Source of the DNA: an uncultured Clostridia bacterium
Lineage (GTDB): Bacteria > Bacillota_A > Clostridia > TANB77 > CAG-508
Assembly (NCBI GenBank): GCA_947625985.1
Contig: CANQQF010000002.1
Span: forward strand, 42,490 to 106,489
Reading direction: 5' to 3'
Length of the DNA: 64,000 nucleotides
Positions 48,360-57,402 of the stretch are shown piece after piece. Positions within the stretch are counted from its first letter, which is position 1. Every line of letters starts with the position of its first letter. Below the pieces are notes generated by a model, which did not search any database, had not been told where the DNA came from, and was given only the letters and a program-made list of their open reading frames with translations. The position numbers and the translations under genes were made by a program.

Positions 48360-48920
48360 TTAAAAAATACCTAAATGTTCAAATAAAATTTTAGAACCTA
48401 TTAATATAAGAATTATACCTCCACATAATTCTGCTTTGTTTTGAAATTTATCGCCAAACTTAAAACCTACTTTTACTCCTATTAAAGACATGATATATGT
48501 AATAATTCCTATAAACATTGCTGCTTCATATAAATTTACATTTAAAAATGCAAATGTAATTCCGACTGCCAATGCATCAATACTTGTTGCTATTGCCAAA
48601 ATTATCATAGTTTTAAATCCAACATCATCATTTCTTTTTTCTTCTTCATCATCAAAAGATTCTTTTATCATATTTCCACCTATAATAGCTAGCAATATAA
48701 ATGCTATCCAATGATCCACACTTGTAACTAGATCTTGAAATGTTGAACCTAAGTAATAACCTAATACTGGCATCAATCCTTGAAATACTCCAAAATACCA
48801 TGCAATTATAATAGATTTTTCCCAGTACAGCTTTTTCATTGAAAGTCCTTTACATACTGATACTGCAAAAGCATCCATTGCTAAACCAATCCCTATTAAA
48901 GCAATCTCTATAATTCCCAT
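48360..48920 (-). CDS. mntP: Manganese efflux pump MntP
   Basis: A 186-residue membrane protein with six helices arranged as two repeats: GIGLAMDAFAVSVCKGL and IATSIDALAVGITFAF, with the conserved Asp residues. It exports Mn2+. No manganese riboswitch is seen upstream; the only space is 74 bases. The ribosome site is weak and distant, so the exact start is less sure. Confidence 0.9.
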   Translation of the reverse strand: MGIIEIALIGIGLAMDAFAVSVCKGLSMKKLYWEKSIIIAWYFGVFQGLMPVLGYYLGSTFQDLVTSVDHWIAFILLAIIGGNMIKESFDDEEEKRNDDVGFKTMIILAIATSIDALAVGITFAFLNVNLYEAAMFIGIITYIMSLIGVKVGFKFGDKFQNKAELCGGIILILIGSKILFEHLGIF

Positions 48921-48967
48921 AGTTTCATTATATTTTTTACCTTATAAATATATCACAAAAATAACAA

Positions 48968-48996
48968 AAAGAGAATTACTATTTATAATTCTCTTT
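48968..48996 (-). terminator. Hairpin at the end of the GIY-YIG gene
   Basis: AAAGAGAATTA and TAATTCTCTTT (48968-48978, 48986-48996), followed on the minus strand by TTGTTATTTTT. It overlaps the stop codon. Confidence 0.75.
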
Positions 48997-49309
48997 AAAA
49001 GTTTGGCTTGTAAATACTATATTTATCAATTTCTATTTTATCTGATAAATGTCTTTCTAAATTTTTATCTTTTATTAATTCTTCTTTTTCTTTTTTAGTT
49101 AAATGTTTTATTTTATATTCTAATTTTGAAGCTAATACCCTATTTTCTGTTTTCCACACACATTCTAATTTTTTTGCTGAATGTGTTAACGTATATTTAG
49201 CACATTTTTTATCTTTGCCAAAATGTTCTTTCATTCTACGCACAACATCTATTGTTATTCCTGTATAAATAGAATTGTCTTCACATCTTAGCATATAAAC
49301 ATAAAACAT
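48995..49309 (-). CDS. GIY-YIG nuclease-domain protein (UPF0213/YazA-like)
   Basis: A 104-residue single-domain protein with YVYMLRCEDNSIYTGITIDV (2-21) and RRMKEH, the GIY-YIG core. Cellular role unknown. It follows bioY by 11 bases. Confidence 0.9.
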   Translation of the reverse strand: MFYVYMLRCEDNSIYTGITIDVVRRMKEHFGKDKKCAKYTLTHSAKKLECVWKTENRVLASKLEYKIKHLTKKEKEELIKDKNLERHLSDKIEIDKYSIYKPNF

Positions 49310-49320
49310 ATTTTTACCTC

Positions 49321-49866
49321 TTATTTCTTTAAATTTATTTTTTCACTAACCATTGATGCAAGTATAACAGATAATGCATCTTTTAGCAAAAATGGTACTG
49401 ATACAAGTGCTGCTGCTTGTATAAAATTTGTATTCGTTAAAAAACTATACTGCAAAACTCCAAATATATGACATAATGCTAATCCAATAATACTAAAAAT
49501 CATTTTCATTACAAGCGATTTTGTTTTTTTAGATTTACTACAGAAAAATGCTAACGGAATAAATCCAAATAAGAATCCACCTGTTAATCCTAAAATTGCT
49601 GGTATTCCAAACTTAGCTCCTGCAAATACAGGTATTCCAATAGCACCTAAAAATAAGTATATTAAAACGGTTTTTACACTTTTACTTTCTGACAAGCTAT
49701 ATCCTATAAAAGCTATTGAAAATGTTTGCAATGTCATTGGTACTCCCCATGGTAGCGGTATTGATATTTGAGCTGCAACAGCAATTAAGAATGTTGCTAC
49801 TAAACATGTAACAATACTTGGTATCAATTTTGTGTTATTTGTTAATTTACTAATATTTTCTAACAT
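49321..49866 (-). CDS. bioY: Biotin transporter substrate-binding subunit BioY
   Basis: S component of an ECF transporter for biotin. The 181 residues contain PLPWGVPMTLQTFSIAFIGY and LTGGFLFGFIPLAF, with six membrane segments. The energising EcfA and EcfT genes are not here, as expected for the shared type. AGGAGG precedes the ATG. Confidence 0.92.
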   Translation of the reverse strand: MLENISKLTNNTKLIPSIVTCLVATFLIAVAAQISIPLPWGVPMTLQTFSIAFIGYSLSESKSVKTVLIYLFLGAIGIPVFAGAKFGIPAILGLTGGFLFGFIPLAFFCSKSKKTKSLVMKMIFSIIGLALCHIFGVLQYSFLTNTNFIQAAALVSVPFLLKDALSVILASMVSEKINLKK

Positions 49867-49948
49867 AGTATATAACCTCCTTTTCAGAGAATTATATATT
49901 TATATTTTCATATTTTCAATAAACTAAATGGTCAGTTCAATATATGAT

Positions 49949-52051
49949 TTATTTACATGTATCACAGTAAGGACAAGTACTGCACCCTTTTCCTTTTCGT
50001 TTAATACTGCTCCTAATAACTGCTATTACTATTAATAAAATAGCTGTTATTACTAAAATATTTGCTAAATTTAACGTTCCTTTTTCAATTCTGCTTCCTA
50101 TCTGATATACCAAAGTTGCTAATACCCAAGCACTTCCTGTTTGAAATGCTACTGCTTTAAGTAACCTTTTTGTACTTCCTAATTCTCTTTTCATTGCTCC
50201 TATAGCTCCAAAACATGGTGCACTAAATAAGTTAAATACCATAAATGCATATGCTGATGCTGCAGTAAATGTTCCAAATAATGTTCCTTCTCCAAATATT
50301 TGACTTCCTTCTTCAACATCCTCCGCAAATCCTGATATAACTGCCATAGAAGAAACTACTTGTTCTTTCGCAACTAATCCTTGAATGGCTGAAACTGTTG
50401 CACCCCAATTATTTTCTCCTAGTATAGGATTAAATACCCATGAAATTGTTTTACCTATTGAAGCTAACATACTATTTTCTATTTCTACACCATATTCTAA
50501 TTTAAATGAGAATGATAATAAAAACCAAATTACAATTGAACAAATAAGAATAACTGTTCCTGCTCTTTTTATAAAAGCTATTACCTTATCCCATACATCT
50601 TTTGCTACATATTTAATACTTGGAACCTTGTATTCTGGTAATTCAGATATGTATGAACTACTAGTTTTTTTAAATACTGTTCTAGATAAAACTAATGCAG
50701 ACAATATTATTATAATAATTGCAAAAAAGTATAATGATGCTGAAACTATTCCTGAATTTTCTCCAAAGAAATATCCAGAAAACAAAGCAATTATTGGTAA
50801 CTTTGCACTACAAGGAATAAATGGTGTTAACATTGTTGTCATTTCTCTTTCATCTTGGTTTTCAATTATTCTTGTTCCCATTATTCCTGGTACAGAACAA
50901 CCAGAACCTACAATAAAAGGAATTAAACTCTTTCCACTTAAACCTATTTTTCTAAAAATTCTATCTAATAGTAATGCTATCCTTGACATATATCCAGTTG
51001 TTTCTAAAAGTGAAATACATAAGAATAATATAATAAGTTGTGGAACAAAACCTAAAACAGCTCCAACTCCTGCAATTATTCCATCTACAACTAAACTATT
51101 TAATATTTCAGATGTACCAATTGCTTGCAATGAAGTTTCTACTTTTTCGCTAATAGAATCAACTAAACTTCCTACCATATCAACTGTACTGCTTCCCACT
51201 ACACCAACTGATAAATAATAAACTAAAAACATTATTAAAATAAATATTGGAAATGCTAACCATTTATTTAAAAATATTTTGTCTAATCTTTCTGTTATTG
51301 ATTCTTTAGTTGGCTTTTTTACTGTTGTACTTTTTACTATTTTTTCGATAAAATCATATCTTTCAGTTGCTATAACTTCTTCAAAGTCTGTATCATAATT
51401 TTCTTTTAAACTTTCAGTCAAATGTTTTATTTCTTTAGTTTCAAAATTATTAAAACGTTTATCTTCTTCAATTAGTTTAACAGCAATAAATCTACTATGC
51501 CTATGTTGTATTTTACTTTGAACGTTTTTAATTAAATATTCTATTTTAGGATCATAGATATCTGTTCTTTTTAAATCTTCTTTTTTGTCAATTTCTGCTA
51601 TTAATCTAGTAATTCCTGTCTCCTTTAATGCAGATATTTTAAAAGTTTTTACTCCTAATTCCTTTTCTAATTTTTTCTCATTTATTTTTATTCCTTTTTT
51701 TTCTAATATATCGGCCATATTTAAAGCAATTATTACTTTTGTATCTAATTCCATTAATTGTGTTGTTAAATATAAGCTTCTTTCAATTGAAGTTGCATCA
51801 ACTATATTTATAATTACATCTGGATTCTCATCAAATATAAATTTTCTTGCAACTTCTTCTTCTATACTATAAGGGCTTAAAGAGTAAATACCAGGCAAAT
51901 CAATCAGTTCATGTTTTGTGCCTTTTATTATCCCTACTTTTTTTTCAATTGTTACTCCTGGCCAGTTTCCTATTTTTGCATTCATTCCAGTTAAATAATT
52001 AAATAAAGTGGTTTTTCCACTATTTTGATTTCCAACTAATGCGATTTTCAC
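49949..52051 (-). CDS. feoB: Ferrous iron transporter FeoB
   Basis: A 700-residue Fe2+ permease. It has an N-terminal GTPase domain (GNQNSGKTTLFN at 7-18, DLPGIYSLSPYS), then membrane Gate domains with FIVGSGCSVPGIMGTR and PFIPCSAKLPI, and a Cys-rich end CSTCPYCDTCK. The start is GTG, overlapping the feoA stop (TAGTG). Confidence 0.95.
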   Translation of the reverse strand: MKIALVGNQNSGKTTLFNYLTGMNAKIGNWPGVTIEKKVGIIKGTKHELIDLPGIYSLSPYSIEEEVARKFIFDENPDVIINIVDATSIERSLYLTTQLMELDTKVIIALNMADILEKKGIKINEKKLEKELGVKTFKISALKETGITRLIAEIDKKEDLKRTDIYDPKIEYLIKNVQSKIQHRHSRFIAVKLIEEDKRFNNFETKEIKHLTESLKENYDTDFEEVIATERYDFIEKIVKSTTVKKPTKESITERLDKIFLNKWLAFPIFILIMFLVYYLSVGVVGSSTVDMVGSLVDSISEKVETSLQAIGTSEILNSLVVDGIIAGVGAVLGFVPQLIILFLCISLLETTGYMSRIALLLDRIFRKIGLSGKSLIPFIVGSGCSVPGIMGTRIIENQDEREMTTMLTPFIPCSAKLPIIALFSGYFFGENSGIVSASLYFFAIIIIILSALVLSRTVFKKTSSSYISELPEYKVPSIKYVAKDVWDKVIAFIKRAGTVILICSIVIWFLLSFSFKLEYGVEIENSMLASIGKTISWVFNPILGENNWGATVSAIQGLVAKEQVVSSMAVISGFAEDVEEGSQIFGEGTLFGTFTAASAYAFMVFNLFSAPCFGAIGAMKRELGSTKRLLKAVAFQTGSAWVLATLVYQIGSRIEKGTLNLANILVITAILLIVIAVIRSSIKRKGKGCSTCPYCDTCK

Positions 52052-52305
52052 TATCTTTCCTCCCCATCATTACCTTTTTGTCTTCCTATTGGCTGTACAT
52101 CTATAAAACTACTATTACCTATTGATAACTTGTATCCTCTCACTTGAATAGTAATAGGATCTCCCATTGGAGCTTTTCCCATCATTGTTACTGTAGTACC
52201 TTTTGTTAATCCCATATCTAATAAATGCCTTTTCATTTCCTTGTTGGCTGAATTAAATCCTTGTATTTTTGCTTCTTGTCCTATTTCTAAATCTGATAAT
52301 TTCAT
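52051..52305 (-). CDS. feoA: Ferrous iron transport protein FeoA
   Basis: An 84-residue SH3-like protein with LLDMGLTKGTTVTMMGKAPM and GDPITIQVRGYKLS, which supports FeoB. AGGAGGAG precedes the ATG. It is transcribed from a promoter flanked by two operator-like repeats. Confidence 0.93.
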   Translation of the reverse strand: MKLSDLEIGQEAKIQGFNSANKEMKRHLLDMGLTKGTTVTMMGKAPMGDPITIQVRGYKLSIGNSSFIDVQPIGRQKGNDGEER

Positions 52306-52320
52306 ATTTTACTCCTCCTA

Positions 52321-52340
52321 ACTTGAAAGATTTTTCAATT
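52321..52340. promoter_or_regulatory. Operator-like site 1 (feo side)
   Basis: ACTTGAAAGATTTTTCAATT, an interrupted palindrome of TTGAA and TTCAA, in the 5' region of the feoA transcript. It matches the inverted form of site 2 in its outer eight and seven bases. Confidence 0.65.
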
Positions 52341-52349
52341 TCTACAAAT

Positions 52350-52378
52350 ATTATATTCTTTATATTTTTAAAAGTCAA
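52350..52378 (-). promoter_or_regulatory. feoAB promoter
   Basis: TTGACT (52378-52373), 17 bases, TATAAT (52355-52350). Operator-like site 1 covers the start of the transcript. Confidence 0.8.
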
Positions 52379-52382
52379 TAAA

Positions 52383-52402
52383 AATTGAAACTTTTTTCAA
52401 GT
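52383..52402. promoter_or_regulatory. Operator-like site 2 (tetR side)
   Basis: AATTGAAACTTTTTTCAAGT lies just upstream of both -35 boxes. Its centre is 62 bases from site 1, about six helical turns. Confidence 0.65.
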
Positions 52403-52405
52403 ATC

Positions 52406-52434
52406 TTGACTTTTTCTCTTTATTGTCTTATACT
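52406..52434 (+). promoter_or_regulatory. tetR promoter
   Basis: TTGACT (52406-52411), 17 bases, TATACT (52429-52434). Confidence 0.78.
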
Positions 52435-52479
52435 TAAAGTAATTTCTTAAATGAAAGGAGTAACACTTAAAATAAAGAA

Positions 52480-53082
52480 ATGGAAGTTTCAGAACTAAGA
52501 AAGCCTACCCAAAAAAGGGCAATTCAAAAAAAAGAACGAATTTTAGAATATGGTTTTAAACTAATGTGCGAAAAAGGACTTCATAATACAGACGCAACTC
52601 AAATTGCAAAATATGCTGGAGTATCAACAGGTACCGTATACCAATACTTTAAAGACAAAAAAGATATATTTTTACAAGGTTTAAAAATTTATGCAGAAAC
52701 TCTTATGTTTCCAACAGATTGTCTTAAAGATATAAATTTTAATACAAATAATTTACATGATGAATTCAAACGTATTATTAACACATCTATTAATGCACAT
52801 AAAATATCTGAATCAGCCCATGAGGAAATAAAATCTTTACAACATATTGATAAAGAAGTAAGCGAAATTTTTAAAAGTTTAGAAATCAAGACAACTGAAA
52901 TACTTGTAGAAAGTTTAAAAGCAAATAATATTAAAGTAGATAATATTTACGAAAGAGCGCATTTAATTTTATGTTGGATTGATAATTTATGTCATGAAAT
53001 AATTTACCATAAACATAAAAACATGGATTATAACAAAATGACTGATATTGTTATTGATTCAATTATTAATTTATTACATTAG
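52480..53082 (+). CDS. TetR/AcrR family regulator
   Basis: A 200-residue repressor with a typical N-terminal helix-turn-helix (ILEYGFKLMCEKGLHNTDAT, VSTGTVYQYFKDKKDIF, residues about 20-68) and a variable ligand domain. It is divergent from feoAB and shares the operator-bearing space, so it may regulate feoAB and itself. The ATG is 20 bases after AGGAG, an unusually long gap, but a stop codon four codons upstream leaves no earlier start. Confidence 0.85.
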   Translation: MEVSELRKPTQKRAIQKKERILEYGFKLMCEKGLHNTDATQIAKYAGVSTGTVYQYFKDKKDIFLQGLKIYAETLMFPTDCLKDINFNTNNLHDEFKRIINTSINAHKISESAHEEIKSLQHIDKEVSEIFKSLEIKTTEILVESLKANNIKVDNIYERAHLILCWIDNLCHEIIYHKHKNMDYNKMTDIVIDSIINLLH

Positions 53083-53112
53083 AGAAGCAATAGTTTATTC
53101 TATTGCTTCTCT
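53081..53112. terminator. Bidirectional terminator between tetR and dxr
   Basis: Perfect 13-bp arms (53081-53093, 53100-53112). The hairpin overlaps the tetR stop and the last codons of dxr. Confidence 0.8.
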
Positions 53113-54231
53113 TGTTCTTTCTTTTACCTCTTTATCAAACTCTAATATTTCATCAATTGTATTTAATTCTCTTTTTTCATAATAATTCATTACTTCTTCT
53201 ATCTTGTTTGGGATTTCAGTATATTTTATTTTTTTATGCAAAAAGCTATCTACTAAAACTTCATTTGCTGCATTTAAAACAACTTGATATGAATGTCCTC
53301 TCCTAATTGCTTCATATGCTAGTTTCAAACACTTAAATTTATCTAAATCTGGCTTTTCAAATTTCAAATCTATAACTTCGAATAAATCTAATTTTTCAAT
53401 ATTATTAGGTATTCTATTTGGATAATTTAAAGCATATGCAATTGGTATTTGCATTGATTTTGGACCAATGTTTGCCATGATTGTCCCATCTTCAAACTGA
53501 ACCATTGAATGAACTAAACTTTTTCTATGTACAACAACTTCTATTTGACTAGGCTCAACATTAAATAACCATTTTGCTTCTATAATTTCAAACCCTTTAT
53601 TCATCATTGTTGAAGAATCTATTGTAATTTTCGGTCCCATATTCCATGTTGGATGATTTAATGCTTCTTCAACTGTTATATTCTCTGTAATTTCTTTGTC
53701 AAAAAATGGTCCTCCTGAAGCTGTTAAAAGAATTTTATCAATCTTATTATTTTCTTCTCCATTCAAACATTGCATTATCGCACTATGTTCACTATCAACT
53801 GTTAATAATTTTGCTTTACATTCTTTTGCCGTCTTCATTATTAGTTCTCCACCAGCTACTAAAACTTCTTTATTAGCTAATGCTACAGTTTTTCCATTCT
53901 TTATCATATTGTATGTTGGTTTTAATCCAGATATTCCAACTAATGCTGAGATTGAAATATCAAAGTCTATAAGGTTTGATATTTCTTCCATTCCATCCTC
54001 GCCATAATAAATATTTATATTTTTATATAATTGAGTAAGTCTATCTGCATTTTCTTTATCTATTATATAAACATTTTTTGGCTTAAACTCTTCAATTTGC
54101 TCTATAAGTTTTTCAATATTTTTACCTGCAACTAATGTTACAATTTCAAATAAATCTAAATTATTTCTTATTACATTTAATGTACTTTCTCCTACTGATC
54201 CTGTTGATCCAAATATTGCAATTTTTTTCAT
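53095..54231 (-). CDS. dxr: 1-deoxy-D-xylulose 5-phosphate reductoisomerase
   Basis: Second step of the MEP isoprenoid pathway. The 378 residues contain IAIFGSTGSVGESTLNVI (NADPH), LANKEVLVAGGELI, DSEHSAIMQCL (metal site), TASGGPF and MNKGFEIIEAKWLF. It follows the HD gene by 15 bases. Confidence 0.96.
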   Translation of the reverse strand: MKKIAIFGSTGSVGESTLNVIRNNLDLFEIVTLVAGKNIEKLIEQIEEFKPKNVYIIDKENADRLTQLYKNINIYYGEDGMEEISNLIDFDISISALVGISGLKPTYNMIKNGKTVALANKEVLVAGGELIMKTAKECKAKLLTVDSEHSAIMQCLNGEENNKIDKILLTASGGPFFDKEITENITVEEALNHPTWNMGPKITIDSSTMMNKGFEIIEAKWLFNVEPSQIEVVVHRKSLVHSMVQFEDGTIMANIGPKSMQIPIAYALNYPNRIPNNIEKLDLFEVIDLKFEKPDLDKFKCLKLAYEAIRRGHSYQVVLNAANEVLVDSFLHKKIKYTEIPNKIEEVMNYYEKRELNTIDEILEFDKEVKERTREAIE

Positions 54232-54246
54232 TATACCCCACTTCTT

Positions 54247-54882
54247 TCATTCTGATTTTAAATTATTGACCTCTATCATCTTTTTATAAAATTCTTGTTT
54301 ATTTGATGTTAATTCAGTAATATCATCTAGATATTTTGTATACAACTTATCATCAAAAAACATTTTATCTCTAGCATATCCATTTAGTCCAAATTTTTTA
54401 ATTAAAAACACTCTACTTTCTTCTAAAATTTCTTCTTTAGTTAATTGTGGTGAATGCTTTTTTCTATATGAATATGCTCTTTTTAAAGTTGCTTTAACAC
54501 TAGTATTTCTATCTGCCGAAGAAACAATCTTTCCATATATACTTCTAGGCTCTTCTTTTGAAGATGATCTATGATCTTCAACTGCTTCTTTCATTATTTT
54601 AATTTGATTTTCATTAAAGAATTCTTTTAATTTCTCATCATCTTCAAGAATCTTTGCTGAAACTTTTTCATGATTTTTCGCGTCAATATGATGCCCTATA
54701 TCATGATAAGCTGCTATTACATATACCATTTCAATATTTATATCTTCTACTTGCTTTGCAAACTCTAAACTTCTTCCTATAACATATTCAATGTGTTCAA
54801 TTCCATGGCCAGATTCATTTAATGAATTTTGTTTAAATATTTCACTCTCAATATATTCCCTTATTTCTTTTCTAATTTCCAT
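54247..54882 (-). CDS. HD-domain phosphohydrolase
   Basis: A 211-residue protein with HGIEHIEYVIGRSLEFAKQV, AAYHDIGHHI (the HD pair) and later EDHRSSSKEEPRSIYGKIVS and ADRN. This plan matches small HD hydrolases of unknown nucleotide substrate. It is cotranscribed with dxr. Confidence 0.8.
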   Translation of the reverse strand: MEIRKEIREYIESEIFKQNSLNESGHGIEHIEYVIGRSLEFAKQVEDINIEMVYVIAAYHDIGHHIDAKNHEKVSAKILEDDEKLKEFFNENQIKIMKEAVEDHRSSSKEEPRSIYGKIVSSADRNTSVKATLKRAYSYRKKHSPQLTKEEILEESRVFLIKKFGLNGYARDKMFFDDKLYTKYLDDITELTSNKQEFYKKMIEVNNLKSE

Positions 54883-54939
54883 AAAATCATCTCCGTATTC
54901 ACTTTATACCACAACACAAGTATTTTTTCAATATACAGC

Positions 54940-54976
54940 AAAATACGTATAATTCCGCCAGAATTATACGCATTTT
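54940..54976 (-). terminator. Hairpin after ispD
   Basis: Arms 54940-54955 and 54961-54976 pair over 16 bases with one mismatch. The T-run lies within the stem end (TATTTT). Confidence 0.6.
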
Positions 54977-55006
54977 ACTTGTTTTACAATTTTATAATTA
55001 TAATAT

Positions 55007-55687
55007 TTATTTTATAATTCCTTTAATTAACCCTAAATCACTATAAGTTGTAATTTTAATATTTGTATAATCTCCTTCAATAAGTTTTATTGGATAATTA
55101 TCTTTTTCAAGCAACATACAATCATCTGTTGCTACATCATCTTTATATTTTTCATGCATTTCTAGTAATATTTTTCTATCAAAGCATTGTGGTGTTTGTA
55201 TAGCCCATGTATTACTTCTTTTCGTTGAATTTACTACAACATTATTGTCATCAGCAATCTTTATAGTATCTGTTGACTTTACTCCCATTGTAACACCTTT
55301 ATACTTGTCCATACTTTCTATACATTTATTAATATAATCTTGTTTAATTGCAGGTCTTGCACCATCATGAATTATCACTATATCAGAATCTGTAACTTTT
55401 ATACAATTATATACAGAATCTTTTCTTTCAGCTCCCCCTACAACAACTTCTGTATCTTTGTTAGGATTTTCTTTTGTTATTATTCTTTTAACATTATCTA
55501 TTTCACTTTTTTTTGTTGCAATTATTATATTATCAATATAATCATTTTGTGCAAATTCATTTAGACTATATGATAGTACTGTATTTTCATCAGTCACATT
55601 TTCGAAGTTTTTATTTCTATTCATACCAAATCTCACACTATCGCCAGCTGCCAAAATTATTGCTGTGACTTTTTTTCCATTTATCAA
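55007..55687 (-). CDS. ispD: 2-C-methyl-D-erythritol 4-phosphate cytidylyltransferase
   Basis: Third step of the MEP pathway. The 226 residues contain AIILAAGDSVRFG (CTP binding), VVVGGAERKDSVYNC, VIIHDGARPAI and ATDDCMLLE. The start is TTG (55687), overlapping the ispE stop, which fits translational coupling. Confidence 0.93.
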   Translation of the reverse strand: MINGKKVTAIILAAGDSVRFGMNRNKNFENVTDENTVLSYSLNEFAQNDYIDNIIIATKKSEIDNVKRIITKENPNKDTEVVVGGAERKDSVYNCIKVTDSDIVIIHDGARPAIKQDYINKCIESMDKYKGVTMGVKSTDTIKIADDNNVVVNSTKRSNTWAIQTPQCFDRKILLEMHEKYKDDVATDDCMLLEKDNYPIKLIEGDYTNIKITTYSDLGLIKGIIK

Positions 55688-56556
55688 AACATTTCCTCCC
55701 TTTCTGAATTATAAGATGTACACATATACGCTTGATACTTTTCTTTTAATTTATGATATGCTTTTTTTACCATTTTCTTACTTTTGAATAAACCATATAC
55801 ACATGATCCGCTTCCAGTCATAAGACTTTCTATCGCTCCATGTTTTTTTAGCTCATTTTTTATTTTTTGTATTAAACTTTTTTCTTTTATTACATTTTCA
55901 AACACATTATATACATTATCTTTCATTAAATCTATATTGTTTTCCTCTAAGGCTTTTATAATGTGGCTTGAATTATCTAGTTGCTCTACATTTTTTCCCT
56001 CATCAATTCTTTTATACATATCTTTTGTGTCACCAACTGCTTTTGGCTTAATAACTAAAATATAATATTTAAATTTTGTATTAATTTTTGTAATTATGTC
56101 TCCAATTCCCTTTGCTATTACTGCTTTGTTGTACAAACATGGCACAACATCTGCTCCCAAACTTTTTCCTATTTCTTCAATTTCTTTTTTAGATAACTTT
56201 AAATCGAATAATTTATTCATACACAAAATAAAACTTGCGCAATCAGTACTTCCTCCTGCCATGCCAGCTTGCATTGGGATTCTTTTATTTAACTCAACTT
56301 TAACACCTGAAATACTAGGGAATCTCTCCTTTAACTTATTATATGCCTTACAAATAATATTGTTTTCATTATTGATTTCCTCAACATTTGTTATTAATTC
56401 AATTCCATCTTTATTTGATTTACTCACATATAATTCATCATATAAACTTACTTTTTGAAAGATCGATTTTATATTATGATAATTATCTTTTCTTTTATTT
56501 AAGACAAGTAGGTTTAAATTAATCTTTGCCCTAGCTTTCATATACATCTTTTCCAT
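55684..56556 (-). CDS. ispE: 4-diphosphocytidyl-2-C-methyl-D-erythritol kinase
   Basis: Fourth step of the MEP pathway; a GHMP kinase. The 290 residues contain ARAKINLNLLVLNKR, the ATP loop RIPMQAGMAGGSTDCA and LMTGSGSCVYGLF. ATG 56556 follows AGGAAGAAG; the frame extends 24 codons upstream without need. Confidence 0.93.
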   Translation of the reverse strand: MEKMYMKARAKINLNLLVLNKRKDNYHNIKSIFQKVSLYDELYVSKSNKDGIELITNVEEINNENNIICKAYNKLKERFPSISGVKVELNKRIPMQAGMAGGSTDCASFILCMNKLFDLKLSKKEIEEIGKSLGADVVPCLYNKAVIAKGIGDIITKINTKFKYYILVIKPKAVGDTKDMYKRIDEGKNVEQLDNSSHIIKALEENNIDLMKDNVYNVFENVIKEKSLIQKIKNELKKHGAIESLMTGSGSCVYGLFKSKKMVKKAYHKLKEKYQAYMCTSYNSEREEMF

Positions 56557-56663
56557 AACTTTTCTTCTTCCTTTTAAAAAAGCAGAGTACATTTCCTGCA
56601 CCCTGCATATTTCTCTTAAGACAGTCATATTATACTAAAATAGTCAACTTTTGTCAACTTATA

Positions 56664-57305
56664 TCATTCATTAAACATATTTTTTATTGCTTTTTTACGT
56701 ATTCTTTGAATTGCATTATCTATTGACTTTACAGGAGAATCCAATTTTCTTGCAATTGTTACATAACTTTCTCCTTTTACAAACCTGTCCAATACTTGTT
56801 TTTCGAATTTACTTAAAGATTTATCTATAGAAGAATGTAGCTCTTGATAATATTCTTTTTTCATTAATGTTTCTAGAGGATCTTCTATTAAATGACTATC
56901 AAATGTATCTATTAATTCAACACTTTCTTCATCATTATCATATGCTGATGTGTTTAATGATAAATATGAATTTAAAGGTATATGTTTCTGTCTATTAGAT
57001 GTCTTTATTGCAGTTATTAATTGCCTTTCAACACAAATATTAGCAAAGGTTTTAAATGAACTTTGTTTCTCATTGTCAAAATTTTTTATAGCTTTAAATA
57101 GGCCTATCATCCCTTCTTGTAAAACATCATCTCGTTCTCCTCCAACCATGAAGAACTTTCCGACTTTTATATTTACCATTTCTCTATATTTACTTAATAA
57201 ATACGTTAGTGCCTGTTCGTCTCCTTCTTTTATAAAAGATATCACTTCTTCATCTGTTTTATTGTTATATTTGTTTGTATAATATTCTAGTTCTTCTTTT
57301 TGCAT
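56664..57305 (-). CDS. sigH: RNA polymerase sigma-H-type factor
   Basis: A 213-residue sigma-70 family factor that starts early sporulation transcription in Bacillota. It shows EGDEQALTYLLSKYREMVN, DVLQEGMIGLFKAIKNFD (region 2), TFANICVERQLITAIKTSNR, and the region 4 helix-turn-helix near VKSIDNAIQRIRKKA. ATG 57305 follows GGAGG; a TTG six codons earlier overlaps that site. Confidence 0.88.
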   Translation of the reverse strand: MQKEELEYYTNKYNNKTDEEVISFIKEGDEQALTYLLSKYREMVNIKVGKFFMVGGERDDVLQEGMIGLFKAIKNFDNEKQSSFKTFANICVERQLITAIKTSNRQKHIPLNSYLSLNTSAYDNDEESVELIDTFDSHLIEDPLETLMKKEYYQELHSSIDKSLSKFEKQVLDRFVKGESYVTIARKLDSPVKSIDNAIQRIRKKAIKNMFNE

Positions 57306-57402
57306 GAATATAAGTACCTCCAAAGGTTATCTCTTGCAAACATTATATATTTGTATTCCGCTAAAGTCAAGGATTTTAGCCTATATTTAGTATTTTTTTA
57401 CA

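Noticed and set aside
48921..48994. A manganese riboswitch upstream of mntP
   Set aside because: The space is too short and is filled by the terminator of the preceding gene.
50385..51218. A 277-codon open frame antisense to feoB
   Set aside because: It is the low-stop shadow of a membrane-protein gene, with no ribosome site or family sequence. The same applies to the 187-codon frame antisense to pfkA (23535-24098).
53041..57323. The MEP genes as an unusual new cluster
   Set aside because: dxr, ispD and ispE close together with an HD gene are within normal variation; nothing in the sequence suggests a new pathway.
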